Assembly (NCBI GenBank): GCA_028278525.1
Contig: JANQEE010000027.1
Span: forward strand, 1-64,000
Length of the DNA stretch: 64,000 bases
Direction: 5' to 3'
Source of the DNA: Minwuiaceae bacterium
Lineage (GTDB): Bacteria; Pseudomonadota; Alphaproteobacteria; Minwuiales; Minwuiaceae
Part shown: positions 7,669 through 17,096 of the stretch, piece after piece
Layout: each line of letters begins with the position of its first letter
How positions within the stretch are numbered: the stretch's first letter is position 1
The notes under the pieces: generated by a model
What the model saw: only the letters and a program-made list of their open reading frames with translations
What the model was told of the DNA's origin: nothing
Databases searched by the model: none
Program-made: the position numbers and the translations under genes

Positions 7669-9645
7669 ATGGCGAGTTGCGACAGCCGGCGGCGATCCGC
7701 AAGTGGGTTCGCGTTGCGGGCGCTACTGACCTTTTCTTCGATAGCGGCGGTTTTCACTTACGCGAACCTTGCCTCGGCGGCCAAACCGCAAATGGTGGAA
7801 ACGCCTTTCCTGGCGCCGGCCGTGGAGCGGGGGGAGCTGCCCCCGGTATCGGATCGGATCCCCGACGTGCCGTCGATCGTCCGGTTCGACCAGCCTGGGC
7901 GGTCGGCCGGCAAGCCGGGCGGCGACCTGGAAACCCTGATGGCGAAACCGAAGGACGTGCGCCTGATGACCGTCTACGGCTACGCCCGCCTGGTTGCCTA
8001 CGACGAGGATTTCAATCTCGTGCCCGACCTGCTGGAACGGTTCGAGATAAAGGAAGGCCGCATTTTCACCCTGCATCTGCGGCCGGGCCACAAATGGTCC
8101 GACGGCGCGCCATTCACCGCCGAGGATTTCCGGTATTTCTGGGAAGACATGTCGCTGAACGAGGCGCTGGCACCGTTCGGCCCGCCGAAGCCGCTGCTGG
8201 TGGACGGCGAGCGACCGAAGTTCGAGGTGATCGACGAAACGACGGTGAGATTTAGCTGGTCGCAGCCCAACACGGCGTTCCTGCCGGCATTGGCCGGGGC
8301 CGCACCGCTTTGGATTTACCGCCCGTCCCATTACCTGAAGCAATTCCACGCGGCCTACGCCGATCCCAAGACGCTGAAAGCCATGGTCAAGGAAACCCGG
8401 CAGCGCAACTGGGCCGGCCTGCACCACCGGCGCGACCGCCAATACCGGTTCGACAATCCGGTGCTGCCCACATTGCAGCCCTGGTACAACACAACGGACC
8501 TGCCCGCCGAACGGTTCATTTTCGTTCGCAACCCGTTCTATCACCGGATCGACGAGAACGGCCATCAGTTGCCGTACGTCGACCGGGTGATCATCAAGAT
8601 CGCGGACGCCAAGATCATCCCTGCCAAAACCGGCGCCTCGGAGACCGATTTACAGGCGCGCTACATCCGGTTCGACCATTTCACCTTCCTGAAACGGGCC
8701 GAAAAGCGGCATAATTTCGATGTCAGGTTGTGGCGCACGATCAAGGGCGCGCAGGTCGCGCTGTACCCCAATCTCAACAATCGGGACCCGGTATGGCGCG
8801 AGGTGCTGCGCGACGTGCGGTTCCGTCGCGCCCTCTCGCTGGCGATCGACCGGCACGAGATCAACCAAGTGATCTATTACGGGCTGGCGCGCGAGGGCAA
8901 CAACTCGGTGCTGGAGGAAAGCCCGCTGTTCCGGCCGGAATACCGTAACGGCTGGGCCAGTTTCGACCTGGAAAAGGCCAACCAGCTGCTTGACGAGATG
9001 GGCCTGACCGAACGCGACGACCGCGGCGTGCGGCTGTTGCCGGACGGCAGACCGATGGAACTGATCATCGACACGGCTGGCGAAAGCACCGAAGAGACCG
9101 ACGTGCTGGAGCTGATCAGCGACAGCTGGCTCAAAGCCGGCGTGAAGCTCTATTCGCGTCCGTCGCAGCGCGAGGTATTCCGCAACCGCGTCTATGCCGG
9201 CGAGTCGCTGCTGTCGATCTGGTCGGGCCTGTCGAACGCGGTACCGAATGCAGACACCAGTCCGGCCGAGTTCGCGCCGACCGAGCAGGACCAGCTTCAA
9301 TGGTCCAAATTCGGCAAATACTACCAGACCAGCGGCCAGTCGGGAGTCAAGCCGGACATCCAGGGCGTTGTCGACCTGGCTACCCTGCACGACGCCTGGC
9401 GGCACACGAACGATACGGAAGAGCGGGCCAGGATCTGGCACGAGATCCTCAAATTGCATAGCGAGCAGATCTTCACCATCGGCGTCGTCAACGGCGTGCA
9501 GCGCCCGGTGGTCGTAAACAACGAGCTCAAGAATGTGCCGGAAGTTGGTGTCTACAACTGGGATCCCGGCGCGGCCTTCGGCGTGTACAAACCGGACACC
9601 TTCTGGTTTACTGAAGCGCGTCGAAAGCGCGATCAGTCCCAGTGA
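7669..9645 (+). CDS. ABC transporter substrate-binding protein, family 5 (peptide/opine type)
   Basis: About 658 aa. The ATG at 7669 follows ACAGGG with 6-bp spacing and opens a clean signal peptide (hydrophobic core AFALRALLTFSSIAAVFTYA-like, cleavage after NLASA), so I reject the upstream TTG. The mature protein has the SBP_bac_5 landmarks: a central domain with GGDLETL, MTVYGYARLVAYDEDFNLVPDL, LRPGHKWSDGAPFTAEDFRYFW and RRALSLAIDRHEINQVIYYG. It would bind oligopeptides or similar ligands in the periplasm and deliver them to the permeases encoded next (9718 and 10713). At 658 aa it is longer than the usual 530-600. Confidence 0.88.
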   Translation: MASCDSRRRSASGFALRALLTFSSIAAVFTYANLASAAKPQMVETPFLAPAVERGELPPVSDRIPDVPSIVRFDQPGRSAGKPGGDLETLMAKPKDVRLMTVYGYARLVAYDEDFNLVPDLLERFEIKEGRIFTLHLRPGHKWSDGAPFTAEDFRYFWEDMSLNEALAPFGPPKPLLVDGERPKFEVIDETTVRFSWSQPNTAFLPALAGAAPLWIYRPSHYLKQFHAAYADPKTLKAMVKETRQRNWAGLHHRRDRQYRFDNPVLPTLQPWYNTTDLPAERFIFVRNPFYHRIDENGHQLPYVDRVIIKIADAKIIPAKTGASETDLQARYIRFDHFTFLKRAEKRHNFDVRLWRTIKGAQVALYPNLNNRDPVWREVLRDVRFRRALSLAIDRHEINQVIYYGLAREGNNSVLEESPLFRPEYRNGWASFDLEKANQLLDEMGLTERDDRGVRLLPDGRPMELIIDTAGESTEETDVLELISDSWLKAGVKLYSRPSQREVFRNRVYAGESLLSIWSGLSNAVPNADTSPAEFAPTEQDQLQWSKFGKYYQTSGQSGVKPDIQGVVDLATLHDAWRHTNDTEERARIWHEILKLHSEQIFTIGVVNGVQRPVVVNNELKNVPEVGVYNWDPGAAFGVYKPDTFWFTEARRKRDQSQ

Positions 9646-9717
9646 TCCGCCAATTTGCGGGAAACGACGCCGGTGGCCGATTCCATCGGTAGCTGAACGG
9701 AACTCGGAATCCACCAC

Positions 9718-10716
9718 ATGATCCGTTATGTGATCCAGCGACTGCTGATCATGATTCCCACGCTGATTGCGATCAGCGCGATCGTGTTCATTCTGATTCA
9801 GCTGCCCCCCGGCGACTACCTCGACAGCTACATCGCCGAACTGCAGAGCCAGGGCGAAAAGGTCGACCCGAAGAAGATCAAATTCCTGCGCGAGCAATAC
9901 GGCTTCGACAAACCGCTGATCGAGCAGTATTTCGTCTGGGCTATCGGCATGCTGCAGGGCGATTTCGGCTATTCGTTCGAGTACGGGTTGCCGGTCACCG
10001 ACGTGGTCGGAGACAGGGTTTTCCTGACATTTCTAGTGTCGGTGACGACAATCGCGTTCGCCTGGATCGTCTCGTTTCCGATCGGCGTCTATTCGGCGAC
10101 CCATCAATATAGCTGGGGGGATTACGGACTCACCTTCCTTGGCTTTTTGGGCCTGGCGACGCCCAACTTCTTGCTGGCCCTGGTGCTGCTTTACTTCGCC
10201 AACGTCGTCTTCGGCACCTCGATCGGCGGCCTGATGGACCCCGAATATATCGACCAGCCATGGAGCTTCGACAAGGTGCTGTCGGTGCTGGAACATCTGT
10301 GGATCCCGGTCGTGGTCATCGGTACCGCCGGCACCGCCGAGATGATCAGGCGGGTGCGCGCGAACCTGCTGGACGAATTGCAGAAGCAGTATGTGATCAC
10401 CGCCCGCGCCAAAGGCCTGGCGCCGACCAAGGTGATCCTGAAATATCCGCTGCGCGTCGCGCTCAACTTCTTCGTTTCCGACGTCGGCAGCCTGCTGCCG
10501 GGCGTCATCTCCGGCTCGGCGATCGTATCGGTGGTTCTGTCGCTGCCGACCACCGGGCCGATGCTGTTGGAATCCCTGCGTAGCCAGGACATGTATCTGG
10601 CCGGATCGTTCCTCATGCTGCTGGCGACGTTGACCGTTATCGGGGTGCTTATCTCCGACCTGGCGCTAGCGGCGCTCGACCCGCGCATCCGGCTGGAGGG
10701 GGGCATCACCCGATGA
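9718..10716 (+). CDS. ABC transporter permease, DppB/OppB type
   Basis: A 332-aa membrane protein with the N-terminal helix RYVIQRLLIMIPTLIAISAIVFI typical of OppB/DppB, a periplasmic loop with REQYGFDKPLIEQYF, and a C-terminal permease core with the EAA coupling motif around QYVITARAKGLAPTKVILKYPLR. It pairs with the DppC-like subunit, whose start overlaps this stop by 4 bp (ATGA), implying translational coupling. It is part of a solute-binding-protein-permease-permease cassette for which no oligopeptide ATPase gene follows. Confidence 0.88.
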   Translation: MIRYVIQRLLIMIPTLIAISAIVFILIQLPPGDYLDSYIAELQSQGEKVDPKKIKFLREQYGFDKPLIEQYFVWAIGMLQGDFGYSFEYGLPVTDVVGDRVFLTFLVSVTTIAFAWIVSFPIGVYSATHQYSWGDYGLTFLGFLGLATPNFLLALVLLYFANVVFGTSIGGLMDPEYIDQPWSFDKVLSVLEHLWIPVVVIGTAGTAEMIRRVRANLLDELQKQYVITARAKGLAPTKVILKYPLRVALNFFVSDVGSLLPGVISGSAIVSVVLSLPTTGPMLLESLRSQDMYLAGSFLMLLATLTVIGVLISDLALAALDPRIRLEGGITR

Positions 10717-11897
10717 CCACCGTCGACCGCGACAACGACGCCCCGAAGCATTACGTCGCCACCGGTCCGTACGACCCACAGAGCGTCGAGCGGCTGACGC
10801 CGGAACAGGAACGCTATTTCATGGCGCCGCAATGGCGCCTGATCTGGTGGAAATTCAGACGGCATCGGCTGGCTGTGGTATCCGGCGCCATTCTGCTCGC
10901 CTTTTATCTGTCGATTCTGATCAGCGAATTCCTGGCGCCATACAATCTGCACACGCGCCATCCAGACTTCATCTACGCACCGCCCCAGGGCATTCACCTG
11001 TTCCACGAAGGCGAATTCGTCGGTCCTTTCGTCTATGGCTTCGACTATCGCCTGGACATGGAAATCCTGAAGCGCGAGTACACACCGAACACGTCCAAAC
11101 CCTATCCCCTGAGGTTTTTCTGCCTCGGCGACGAATACCGCTTCTGGGGCGCGATACCCGGCCGATTCCATTTCGTCTGCCCGCCGGAAGACGGCACCTT
11201 CTTCCTGCTGGGCACCGACCGGCTGGGGCGCGATATGCTGTCGCGGCTGATCTACGGCGCACGGATCTCTCTAACGATCGGATTGCTGGGCATAACGATC
11301 TCGTTCATCCTGGCAATGTTCTTCGGCGGGATAGCCGGCTACTACGGCGGTTGGATCGATAACGTCATCCAACGCATGATCGAGGTATTGCGGTCGTTTC
11401 CGCATCTGCCGCTGTGGATGACCCTGGCCGCGATCCTGCCGGTCAACTGGAGCCCATTGTTCATCTTCCTCGGGATTACCCTGATCCTCGGCCTGCTGGA
11501 ATGGACCGGCCTGGCGCGATCGGTCCGGTCGAAACTGCTGTCGCTGCGAGAAGAAGACTATGCGACCGCAGCCATGCTGCTCGGCGCCGGGCCCAGACGC
11601 ATCATCGGCCGCCATTTGCTGCCCAACTTCATGAGCTATTTGATCGCGTCGGCCACACTGGCCATACCCGGCATGATCCTGGGTGAGACGGCGTTGAGTT
11701 TCCTGGGTCTTGGGTTGCGGCCGCCAATCACCAGCTGGGGCGTGTTGCTGAACGAAGCCCAGAACATCAACGCCGTGGATCTTTATCCGTGGCTGATGCT
11801 GCCCGTCGTACCGGTTATCATTGTGGTCCTGACATTCAATTTCCTCGGCGACGGTTTGCGAGACGCCGCCGACCCATATTATGAGGGCGGCAACTGA
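10713..11897 (+). CDS. ABC transporter permease, DppC/OppC type
   Basis: 394 aa. After an N-terminal cytoplasmic segment (PQWRLIWWKFRRHRLAVVSG, the OppC N-terminal motif) and the first helix there is a long periplasmic insertion (about residues 85-165), then FLLGTDRLGRDMLSRLIYGARISL, the OppC hallmark, and the EAA-loop-like EEDYATAAMLLGAGPRRIIGRHLLPN. It works as the second inner-membrane subunit with the DppB-like protein. Canonical DppD/DppF ATPases are not adjacent; they must be encoded elsewhere or be shared. Confidence 0.88.
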   Translation: MTTVDRDNDAPKHYVATGPYDPQSVERLTPEQERYFMAPQWRLIWWKFRRHRLAVVSGAILLAFYLSILISEFLAPYNLHTRHPDFIYAPPQGIHLFHEGEFVGPFVYGFDYRLDMEILKREYTPNTSKPYPLRFFCLGDEYRFWGAIPGRFHFVCPPEDGTFFLLGTDRLGRDMLSRLIYGARISLTIGLLGITISFILAMFFGGIAGYYGGWIDNVIQRMIEVLRSFPHLPLWMTLAAILPVNWSPLFIFLGITLILGLLEWTGLARSVRSKLLSLREEDYATAAMLLGAGPRRIIGRHLLPNFMSYLIASATLAIPGMILGETALSFLGLGLRPPITSWGVLLNEAQNINAVDLYPWLMLPVVPVIIVVLTFNFLGDGLRDAADPYYEGGN

Positions 11898-12043
11898 CCG
11901 ACCACGGACCGGATTTCGCCAAAGCATCCCTAAGCCTGGCAATGCGGCGGGCGGGGCTGCGTTTACCCACAAATTCGCATCCGCTAACCTGCCTGCTATC
12001 GAAGAATACAAAAACCGGTAAAGCGGACTGAGGGGCACCGAAT

Positions 12044-14716
12044 TTGGAATCGAGTATTTTCAGGTTCGCATTAAAGTACAGTCTGCGGCAGCAGATCATT
12101 TTGCTTGTAGTGACTTTGATCTCGTTTCCATTTCTGTACTACTCATACGAACTGCCGAAACTGATCGTCAATCACATCAAGGACGTGGGCGAACACGTTC
12201 TCGACAACGACCTCGAGAGCTATCCGCTCAAGGCGATCAGCACGCTGGATTTGGAGGCCCTGCCCTATCTGCTGGCACTATGCGTCGTTTACCTGTTCCT
12301 GGTGATCGTCAGCGGCGGCTTCAAGTATTTCATCAACGTTTACAAGGGCCAACTTGGCGAGCGCATGCTGCGGCGGCTGCGTTACAGACTGTACAGCCGT
12401 GTCCTGCGCTTTCCCCTGCCGCAATTCCGCAAGGTCAGTCAGGGCGAAATCATCCCGATGGTGACGGCGGAAGTGGAGCCGCTGGGCGGCTTCATCGGCG
12501 ACGTATTCGTTCAGCCGCTGTTCCAGGGCGGATTGCTGCTGGTCCCGCTGGTGTTCATCCTGGTTCAGGATCCGATTCTGGGACTGACCGCGATCGCGCT
12601 TTATCCGTTGCAGATGTACGTGATCCCGAAGCTGCAGCGGCGGGTCAACCTGTTGGCCAAAGAGCGAGTCAGGGTCGTTCGCAAACTCTCCGACAGGATT
12701 GGCGAGACGGTTTCGGGAATCCAGGAGATTCACGCCAACGATGCCTCCAACGCGGCGCGCGCGGATTTCATCGAACGGCTGGGCACGATCTACGGCATTC
12801 GCTATCGGATCTACCGGCTGAAGTTCTTTGCCAAATATCTCAACAACTCGATCGATAAACTGACGCCCTTCTTTTTCTATTCGATCGGCGGGTACCTAGT
12901 GTTCCAAGGGCGGCTGGACCTGGGCGCCCTGGTCGCCGTTATCGCCGCGCAAAAAGACCTGGGCTATCCGTGGAAGGAACTGCTCGCCTACTACCAGCAG
13001 CAGGCGGACGCAAGGATCAAGTACGACCAGGTTGTCGAGCAGTTCCAACCGCCGGAATTGATGGACGAGGCGCTGCAAACCGTCGAACCGGCAACCATCG
13101 AGCCACTGAGCGGCGACGTCGTCGTGACGCGCATCAATCTGGTCGACGAAGCCAAGGTGAGAATAGTCAGCGGCGCGAGCTTCCAGTTCAGCCTTGGCCA
13201 GCACGTGGCGCTGGTCGGCGGCGGCGGCAGTGGCAAGGAAGAGATCGGCCAGATCCTCGCCCGCCTGCTCAACCCGACCGACGGCCAGGTCAGCATCGGC
13301 GGACAGCGCCTGGAAAACCTTCCGGAAGCGGTTGTCGGACGACGCATCGGCTATGTCGGCCAAACCTCTTATCTGTTCTCCGCGTCGCTTGGCGAGAATT
13401 TGTTCTTCGGCTTGGGCCATCGGCCACTGCGCAAGGACTACGAGCCCGAGAAAGCCGCCGCGCGGGAAGCTGCAATGGCCGAAGCCGTGCGCGGCGGCAA
13501 CCCGGCGCTGGACGTCGAAGCGGACTGGATCGACTTCGAAAGCGCCGGCGCGTCCAGCATGGCGGAATTGACGGAGAAGGCGTTCGACATCCTGCGCCTG
13601 GTTGGCCTGGACGAGGATACCTACCAATTGGGACGGCAATGCACGATCGACCCGGCCGAGAATCCGGGCCTGGCCAATGTTATCCTGAAAGCGCGCGCCG
13701 CCATGCGCGAACAACTCAGCAGCGATAACCTCGCCCAGTTGGTCGAGCCGTTCGATACCGAACGATATAACCTGAATGCGACGACCGGCGAAAACCTGCT
13801 GTTCGGAACACCGGTCGGCCCCACCTTCCAGATCGACCGGCTGGCCGAAAACGACTACATCCTGGAAACCCTGGAGAAGGTCGAGTTGGTCGACGACATG
13901 CTGTCGATTGGCTGGCAGATCGCCGACACGATGGTCGAACTGTTCTCGGACCTGCAACCCGGTCATGAGATTTTCGAGCAGTTCTCGTTCATCGACGCGG
14001 ACGACCTGCCTGAATTGCAGGCGCTGCGCGGTCGGGTCGGCCAGGACAAGCTGGATACCCTGAAGCCCGAAGACAGGCGGCTGTTGCTGTCACTGCCGTT
14101 CAAGCTGATCCCCGCCAGGCACCGTCTGGGCCTGATCGACGAAAGCATGCAGCAAAGACTGCTGGAGGCCCGCGCGCTGTTCGCCAAAGACCTTCCGTCG
14201 CGTTTGCACGGTACCGTCGAATTTTTCGATCCCGAGAGCTACAACGCGGCGGCGACCCTTCAAGACAACATACTGTTCGGCAAGCTTGCCTATGGGCAGG
14301 CCGGCGCCGAGGCCCGGGTCAGCGGCCTGATCAACGAGGTGCTGGACGACCTGGATCTTCGGTCGACCGTGATGGAGGTTGGTTTTTCCTACCAGGTCGG
14401 CATCGCCGGATCGCGGCTGAATACGCCGCAGCGGCGAAAGCTGGCAATCGCCCGCGCTCTGTTGAAACGGCCGGACATCCTGATCATGAACGATTCCCTC
14501 GCGGTGTTCGACGGCGCTACGCAACAACAGGTTCTCGCGAACCTGCGGTCGGAAATGCAGGGACGCTGCCTGGTCGCGGTGCTGCATCGCGCATCGCTGG
14601 CACAGGGTTTCGACCGCATTTTCGTGGTGCAGGGCGGCAGGATTGTCGAAGACGGCGGGTTCGACGACCTAAACGGCGCCGGCGGCCCGTTTCAGGAGCT
14701 TCTGAGCTCCGATTAG
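12044..14716 (+). CDS. ABC exporter-type protein with expanded, degenerate ATPase domain
   Basis: An 890-aa fusion of an ABC-exporter membrane domain (about residues 1-320, six predicted helices) and a nucleotide-binding domain. Walker A is present (VALVGGGGSGKEEIG, about residue 390) and so is a Q-loop (GYVGQTSYLFSASLGENLFFG). The signature is LNTPQ instead of LSGGQ, and Walker B reads ILIMNDSLAVFD: the Mg-binding Asp is Asn and the catalytic Glu is Asp. About 390 residues separate Walker A from the signature, against about 100 normally, and ENLFFG-type motifs recur at about residues 451, 582 and 741. TTG 12044 is supported by GAGGGG about 9 bp upstream. The substrate is unknown; low or no ATPase activity, or action with a partner, is an inference. 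Confidence 0.75.
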   Translation: MESSIFRFALKYSLRQQIILLVVTLISFPFLYYSYELPKLIVNHIKDVGEHVLDNDLESYPLKAISTLDLEALPYLLALCVVYLFLVIVSGGFKYFINVYKGQLGERMLRRLRYRLYSRVLRFPLPQFRKVSQGEIIPMVTAEVEPLGGFIGDVFVQPLFQGGLLLVPLVFILVQDPILGLTAIALYPLQMYVIPKLQRRVNLLAKERVRVVRKLSDRIGETVSGIQEIHANDASNAARADFIERLGTIYGIRYRIYRLKFFAKYLNNSIDKLTPFFFYSIGGYLVFQGRLDLGALVAVIAAQKDLGYPWKELLAYYQQQADARIKYDQVVEQFQPPELMDEALQTVEPATIEPLSGDVVVTRINLVDEAKVRIVSGASFQFSLGQHVALVGGGGSGKEEIGQILARLLNPTDGQVSIGGQRLENLPEAVVGRRIGYVGQTSYLFSASLGENLFFGLGHRPLRKDYEPEKAAAREAAMAEAVRGGNPALDVEADWIDFESAGASSMAELTEKAFDILRLVGLDEDTYQLGRQCTIDPAENPGLANVILKARAAMREQLSSDNLAQLVEPFDTERYNLNATTGENLLFGTPVGPTFQIDRLAENDYILETLEKVELVDDMLSIGWQIADTMVELFSDLQPGHEIFEQFSFIDADDLPELQALRGRVGQDKLDTLKPEDRRLLLSLPFKLIPARHRLGLIDESMQQRLLEARALFAKDLPSRLHGTVEFFDPESYNAAATLQDNILFGKLAYGQAGAEARVSGLINEVLDDLDLRSTVMEVGFSYQVGIAGSRLNTPQRRKLAIARALLKRPDILIMNDSLAVFDGATQQQVLANLRSEMQGRCLVAVLHRASLAQGFDRIFVVQGGRIVEDGGFDDLNGAGGPFQELLSSD

Positions 14717-14764
14717 CTGGCGGTCGAACGATCAGCCGATCCGGCGGAAGGCAGTACCGACACC

Positions 14765-15367
14765 ATGCCGCACGAGGATTATCCCTGGGACGCGTACAGT
14801 CCTAATTCGCCGATGGATATGGACTACCTGCTGAGCGAGGCCGGGGAAACGCGATCCGTTCTGGCGGCGCATTTCGTTCGCCATTGCAATCACGTGATCG
14901 AAATCGGCGGATACAAGATGCCGATCACCAAGTATCTGACGTCGGTACCTCAAAGCGTTCTTGTGATCGACCCGAAGGTCGACCCGTTCTCCGCGACGTC
15001 GCTATATGGCAAACCGTGCAAAGTCGACCATATCGCCGAACGGTTCCAGAATATCGAGATCCAGCCGCGGGACGGTGGCTATGGCTTCGTACTGCTTGGC
15101 TGTTCTCTGAAGTTTCCCCATGCCGACCGGCGAGAGCTTGACACCTATTGGCACAAACTGGTGGCGCTGATCGACGGCGCCGAGGTTGCGGTTTTGGAAT
15201 ATGGCCTCGACTGGCCGCTTGGCGCCGAGAACGCCGCTCTGATCCTGCGCCGAACGGCGTCCGCGGTTCGCCTCAGCGTCGACCTGGATCTCGGGCGTAA
15301 CGACGGCATGCATCCGCAGTTTTATCGGCGCCGTTTCTTGGTTCTGAAGCCCCCCGACCGAGCCTGA
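14765..15367 (+). CDS. Uncharacterised Rossmann/methyltransferase-like protein
   Basis: A 200-aa soluble protein. HCNHVIEIGGYKMPITKYL followed by SVLVIDPKVDPFS and, later, YGFVLLGCSLKF resembles the beta1-beta2-beta4 skeleton of SAM methyltransferases (a motif I-like IEIGGY, an acidic end to strand 2), but no family could be assigned. It lies 48 bp downstream of the ABC exporter and in the same direction, so it may belong to the same transcript as the methyltransferase/sulfotransferase block. Confidence 0.5.
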   Translation: MPHEDYPWDAYSPNSPMDMDYLLSEAGETRSVLAAHFVRHCNHVIEIGGYKMPITKYLTSVPQSVLVIDPKVDPFSATSLYGKPCKVDHIAERFQNIEIQPRDGGYGFVLLGCSLKFPHADRRELDTYWHKLVALIDGAEVAVLEYGLDWPLGAENAALILRRTASAVRLSVDLDLGRNDGMHPQFYRRRFLVLKPPDRA

Positions 15368-15606
15368 TTCGGCCTTACACCGATTTTTCCACATGCAGCA
15401 ACCGAGCGGGTTGCAGACCATACCATCCGACCCATATACGATCACAAATCAGCGAGACCGGGTGCGCAGGTCGGACTCTTTCGATGTTTCACGAAAATAT
15501 GAGCGGACGGCGAGAAACCCGTTCCCTCACAATCGCCTTGATCCGCGCAATCCGAGTGTTGGTCAGGCATTTCGGACCGCGCGTAGGAGAGAGGGAAAAC
15601 GCCATA

Positions 15607-16287
15607 GTGAGGCTCTTGATAATAGAGCGATTCGCTTTGATCAGGAGCGGGTTGCGCGGACTGCTTGCGGAATTGGATCGCGACATCGAGTTTGTCGAAC
15701 TGGAAAGCATCGACGAAATCTTGAGCAAGGAGCCGGCATCGTTCGACGCCGATTTAGCGGTAATCAGTTACGATTCGCCGCAGGAGGGCATGTTCGCCCA
15801 GATCTCCGACCTGCATCAGCATTTGCCGCAGATACGGATTGTCTTGCTGACCGAGCATATCGACAGCGCGACGGCAAGGCGGGCAATTGCCGCCGGCGCC
15901 GCCGGCTTCATCCCGAAGAGCGCGAATACCCAGGTGATGATCAGCGCCCTTAAGCTGGTCTTGTCAGGCGAAGTGTTCATTCCTTCGTCGATCTTCGAAT
16001 CCACCCAACAGGCCGATCACGGTATTGCCGGGCTGCGGATACCGAAGAAGCCGCCGGGCCGCCTGGGCGACCTCAGCCAACGCCAGATGGAGGTCTTAAG
16101 GCTGCTGGCCGCCGGCAAGTCCAATTCAACGATAGCGACAGAGCTGCGGATCGAGCCCGGCACGGTCAAGAACCACGTGCAGGCGATATTGCGGACTCTC
16201 AAGGTGCACAACCGCACCCAGGCCGTGCGCATCGCCGTCGATGCGGGCCTGACCCCCTTGGCGCCCATTGAGCGAGGTGCCGTTTAG
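15607..16287 (+). CDS. LuxR-family regulator with pseudo-receiver domain
   Basis: A receiver-like domain (about residues 1-120) plus a C-terminal LuxR/NarL helix-turn-helix (DLSQRQMEVLRLLAAGKSNS...TVKNHVQAILRTLKVHNRTQAV). Start choice: GTG 15607 has AGGAGAGAGGG 11 bp upstream, and the receiver begins immediately; the in-frame ATG 15484 would add an unrelated basic tail. In the receiver the acidic pair after strand 1 is ER (LLIIERFAL) and the phospho-acceptor position after strand 3 is Ser (DLAVISYDSP), while the switch Lys (GFIPKS) is kept. It therefore probably does not work by Asp phosphorylation. Targets are not visible. Confidence 0.8.
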   Translation: MRLLIIERFALIRSGLRGLLAELDRDIEFVELESIDEILSKEPASFDADLAVISYDSPQEGMFAQISDLHQHLPQIRIVLLTEHIDSATARRAIAAGAAGFIPKSANTQVMISALKLVLSGEVFIPSSIFESTQQADHGIAGLRIPKKPPGRLGDLSQRQMEVLRLLAAGKSNSTIATELRIEPGTVKNHVQAILRTLKVHNRTQAVRIAVDAGLTPLAPIERGAV

Positions 16288-16316
16288 GTCATAGAAACAA
16301 TGGGAACTGGGTCAGG

Positions 16317-16541
16317 TCAGCAAACGCCCTGCTGAGCTTCCAGCACGCCGCTTTCCGGCCGGCGATCCCCTTGCCATGGCGCGGCCGCTTCCGTCCCGAC
16401 CCGAGATATAAAACTGCCGCTTTTCAGAAGAACCGTCTCCGGTTCCTGCATGATCACGAGAAACAGCACGATTATCGTGCCGATGCCGACCACGAGAGAA
16501 ATCAACGCGCCTGCGATCACCCACTCTTCGCGGAATTTCAT
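16317..16541 (-). CDS. Small single-pass membrane protein
   Basis: 74 aa: a short charged N-terminus (MKFREEW), one hydrophobic helix (VIAGALISLVVGIGTIIVLF...), then a polar tail. A strong ribosome site (GAAGGGGAAGG) directly precedes the ATG, which is the main reason to believe the gene. It is convergent with the LuxR-type regulator. Function unknown. Confidence 0.55.
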   Translation of the reverse strand: MKFREEWVIAGALISLVVGIGTIIVLFLVIMQEPETVLLKSGSFISRVGTEAAAPWQGDRRPESGVLEAQQGVC

Positions 16542-16591
16542 AAACCTTCCCCTTCGCGCATCCAGGATGCAGATCTCAGCGACCGTCCCCT

Positions 16592-16927
16592 GTGGCCTCT
16601 AGCTGCGTCCATTTTTCCCATCGGCCGAATTGCTTAGCGCCGGCCTTGAGAAACCCGTTGGTTCGCGACTTGAATTACCTTCTAGCCGAAACCGTTCCCG
16701 ACGGAACGGCGAACGGCGCTCGGACCTTATCGGCCGCTACACTCGGCGATGCACTATTACGCCGAGGCGGCTTCGGCTCTGTGGTTTTTCGCACGCGCCT
16801 TACACTTTTCGGCAAGGCGCTGGAGCAACGCCATGAAGTTCTCAGAAGCAACCGCGGGATCGCTTACAAGTTGGACCCCGAGTGCGGCGCCATCGCCGCC
16901 ACATTTGAAGAGAATTCAAAAACTTGA
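16592..16927 (+). CDS. Doubtful ORF with winged-helix-like C-terminus
   Basis: The reading frame encodes about 111 aa. The C-terminal half (TLGDALLRRGGFGS...HEVLRSNRGIAYKLDPE) loosely resembles an OmpR/PhoB winged helix ending in the R-G-x-G/A-Y-K/R-L turn. There is no convincing ribosome site, and the first 35 residues look non-coding. It may be a decayed regulator or chance. The surrounding 16,542-17,096 interval otherwise holds nothing I can identify. Confidence 0.2.
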   Translation: MASSCVHFSHRPNCLAPALRNPLVRDLNYLLAETVPDGTANGARTLSAATLGDALLRRGGFGSVVFRTRLTLFGKALEQRHEVLRSNRGIAYKLDPECGAIAATFEENSKT

Positions 16928-17096
16928 ACGCCCAATGGCTGAACAGTATCCAATGACGCACCGAAAGGAACGGCCTGATCGGCCCGGCGCTTATACTCAC
17001 TGACGTCAAAGTTGTGTAGTCCTTATGGACCTTTCACGCAAACGTTGCGACGAGTAGACTTCCTCTCGGGATGATTCGAGGGGTTGAGAGTGAACC

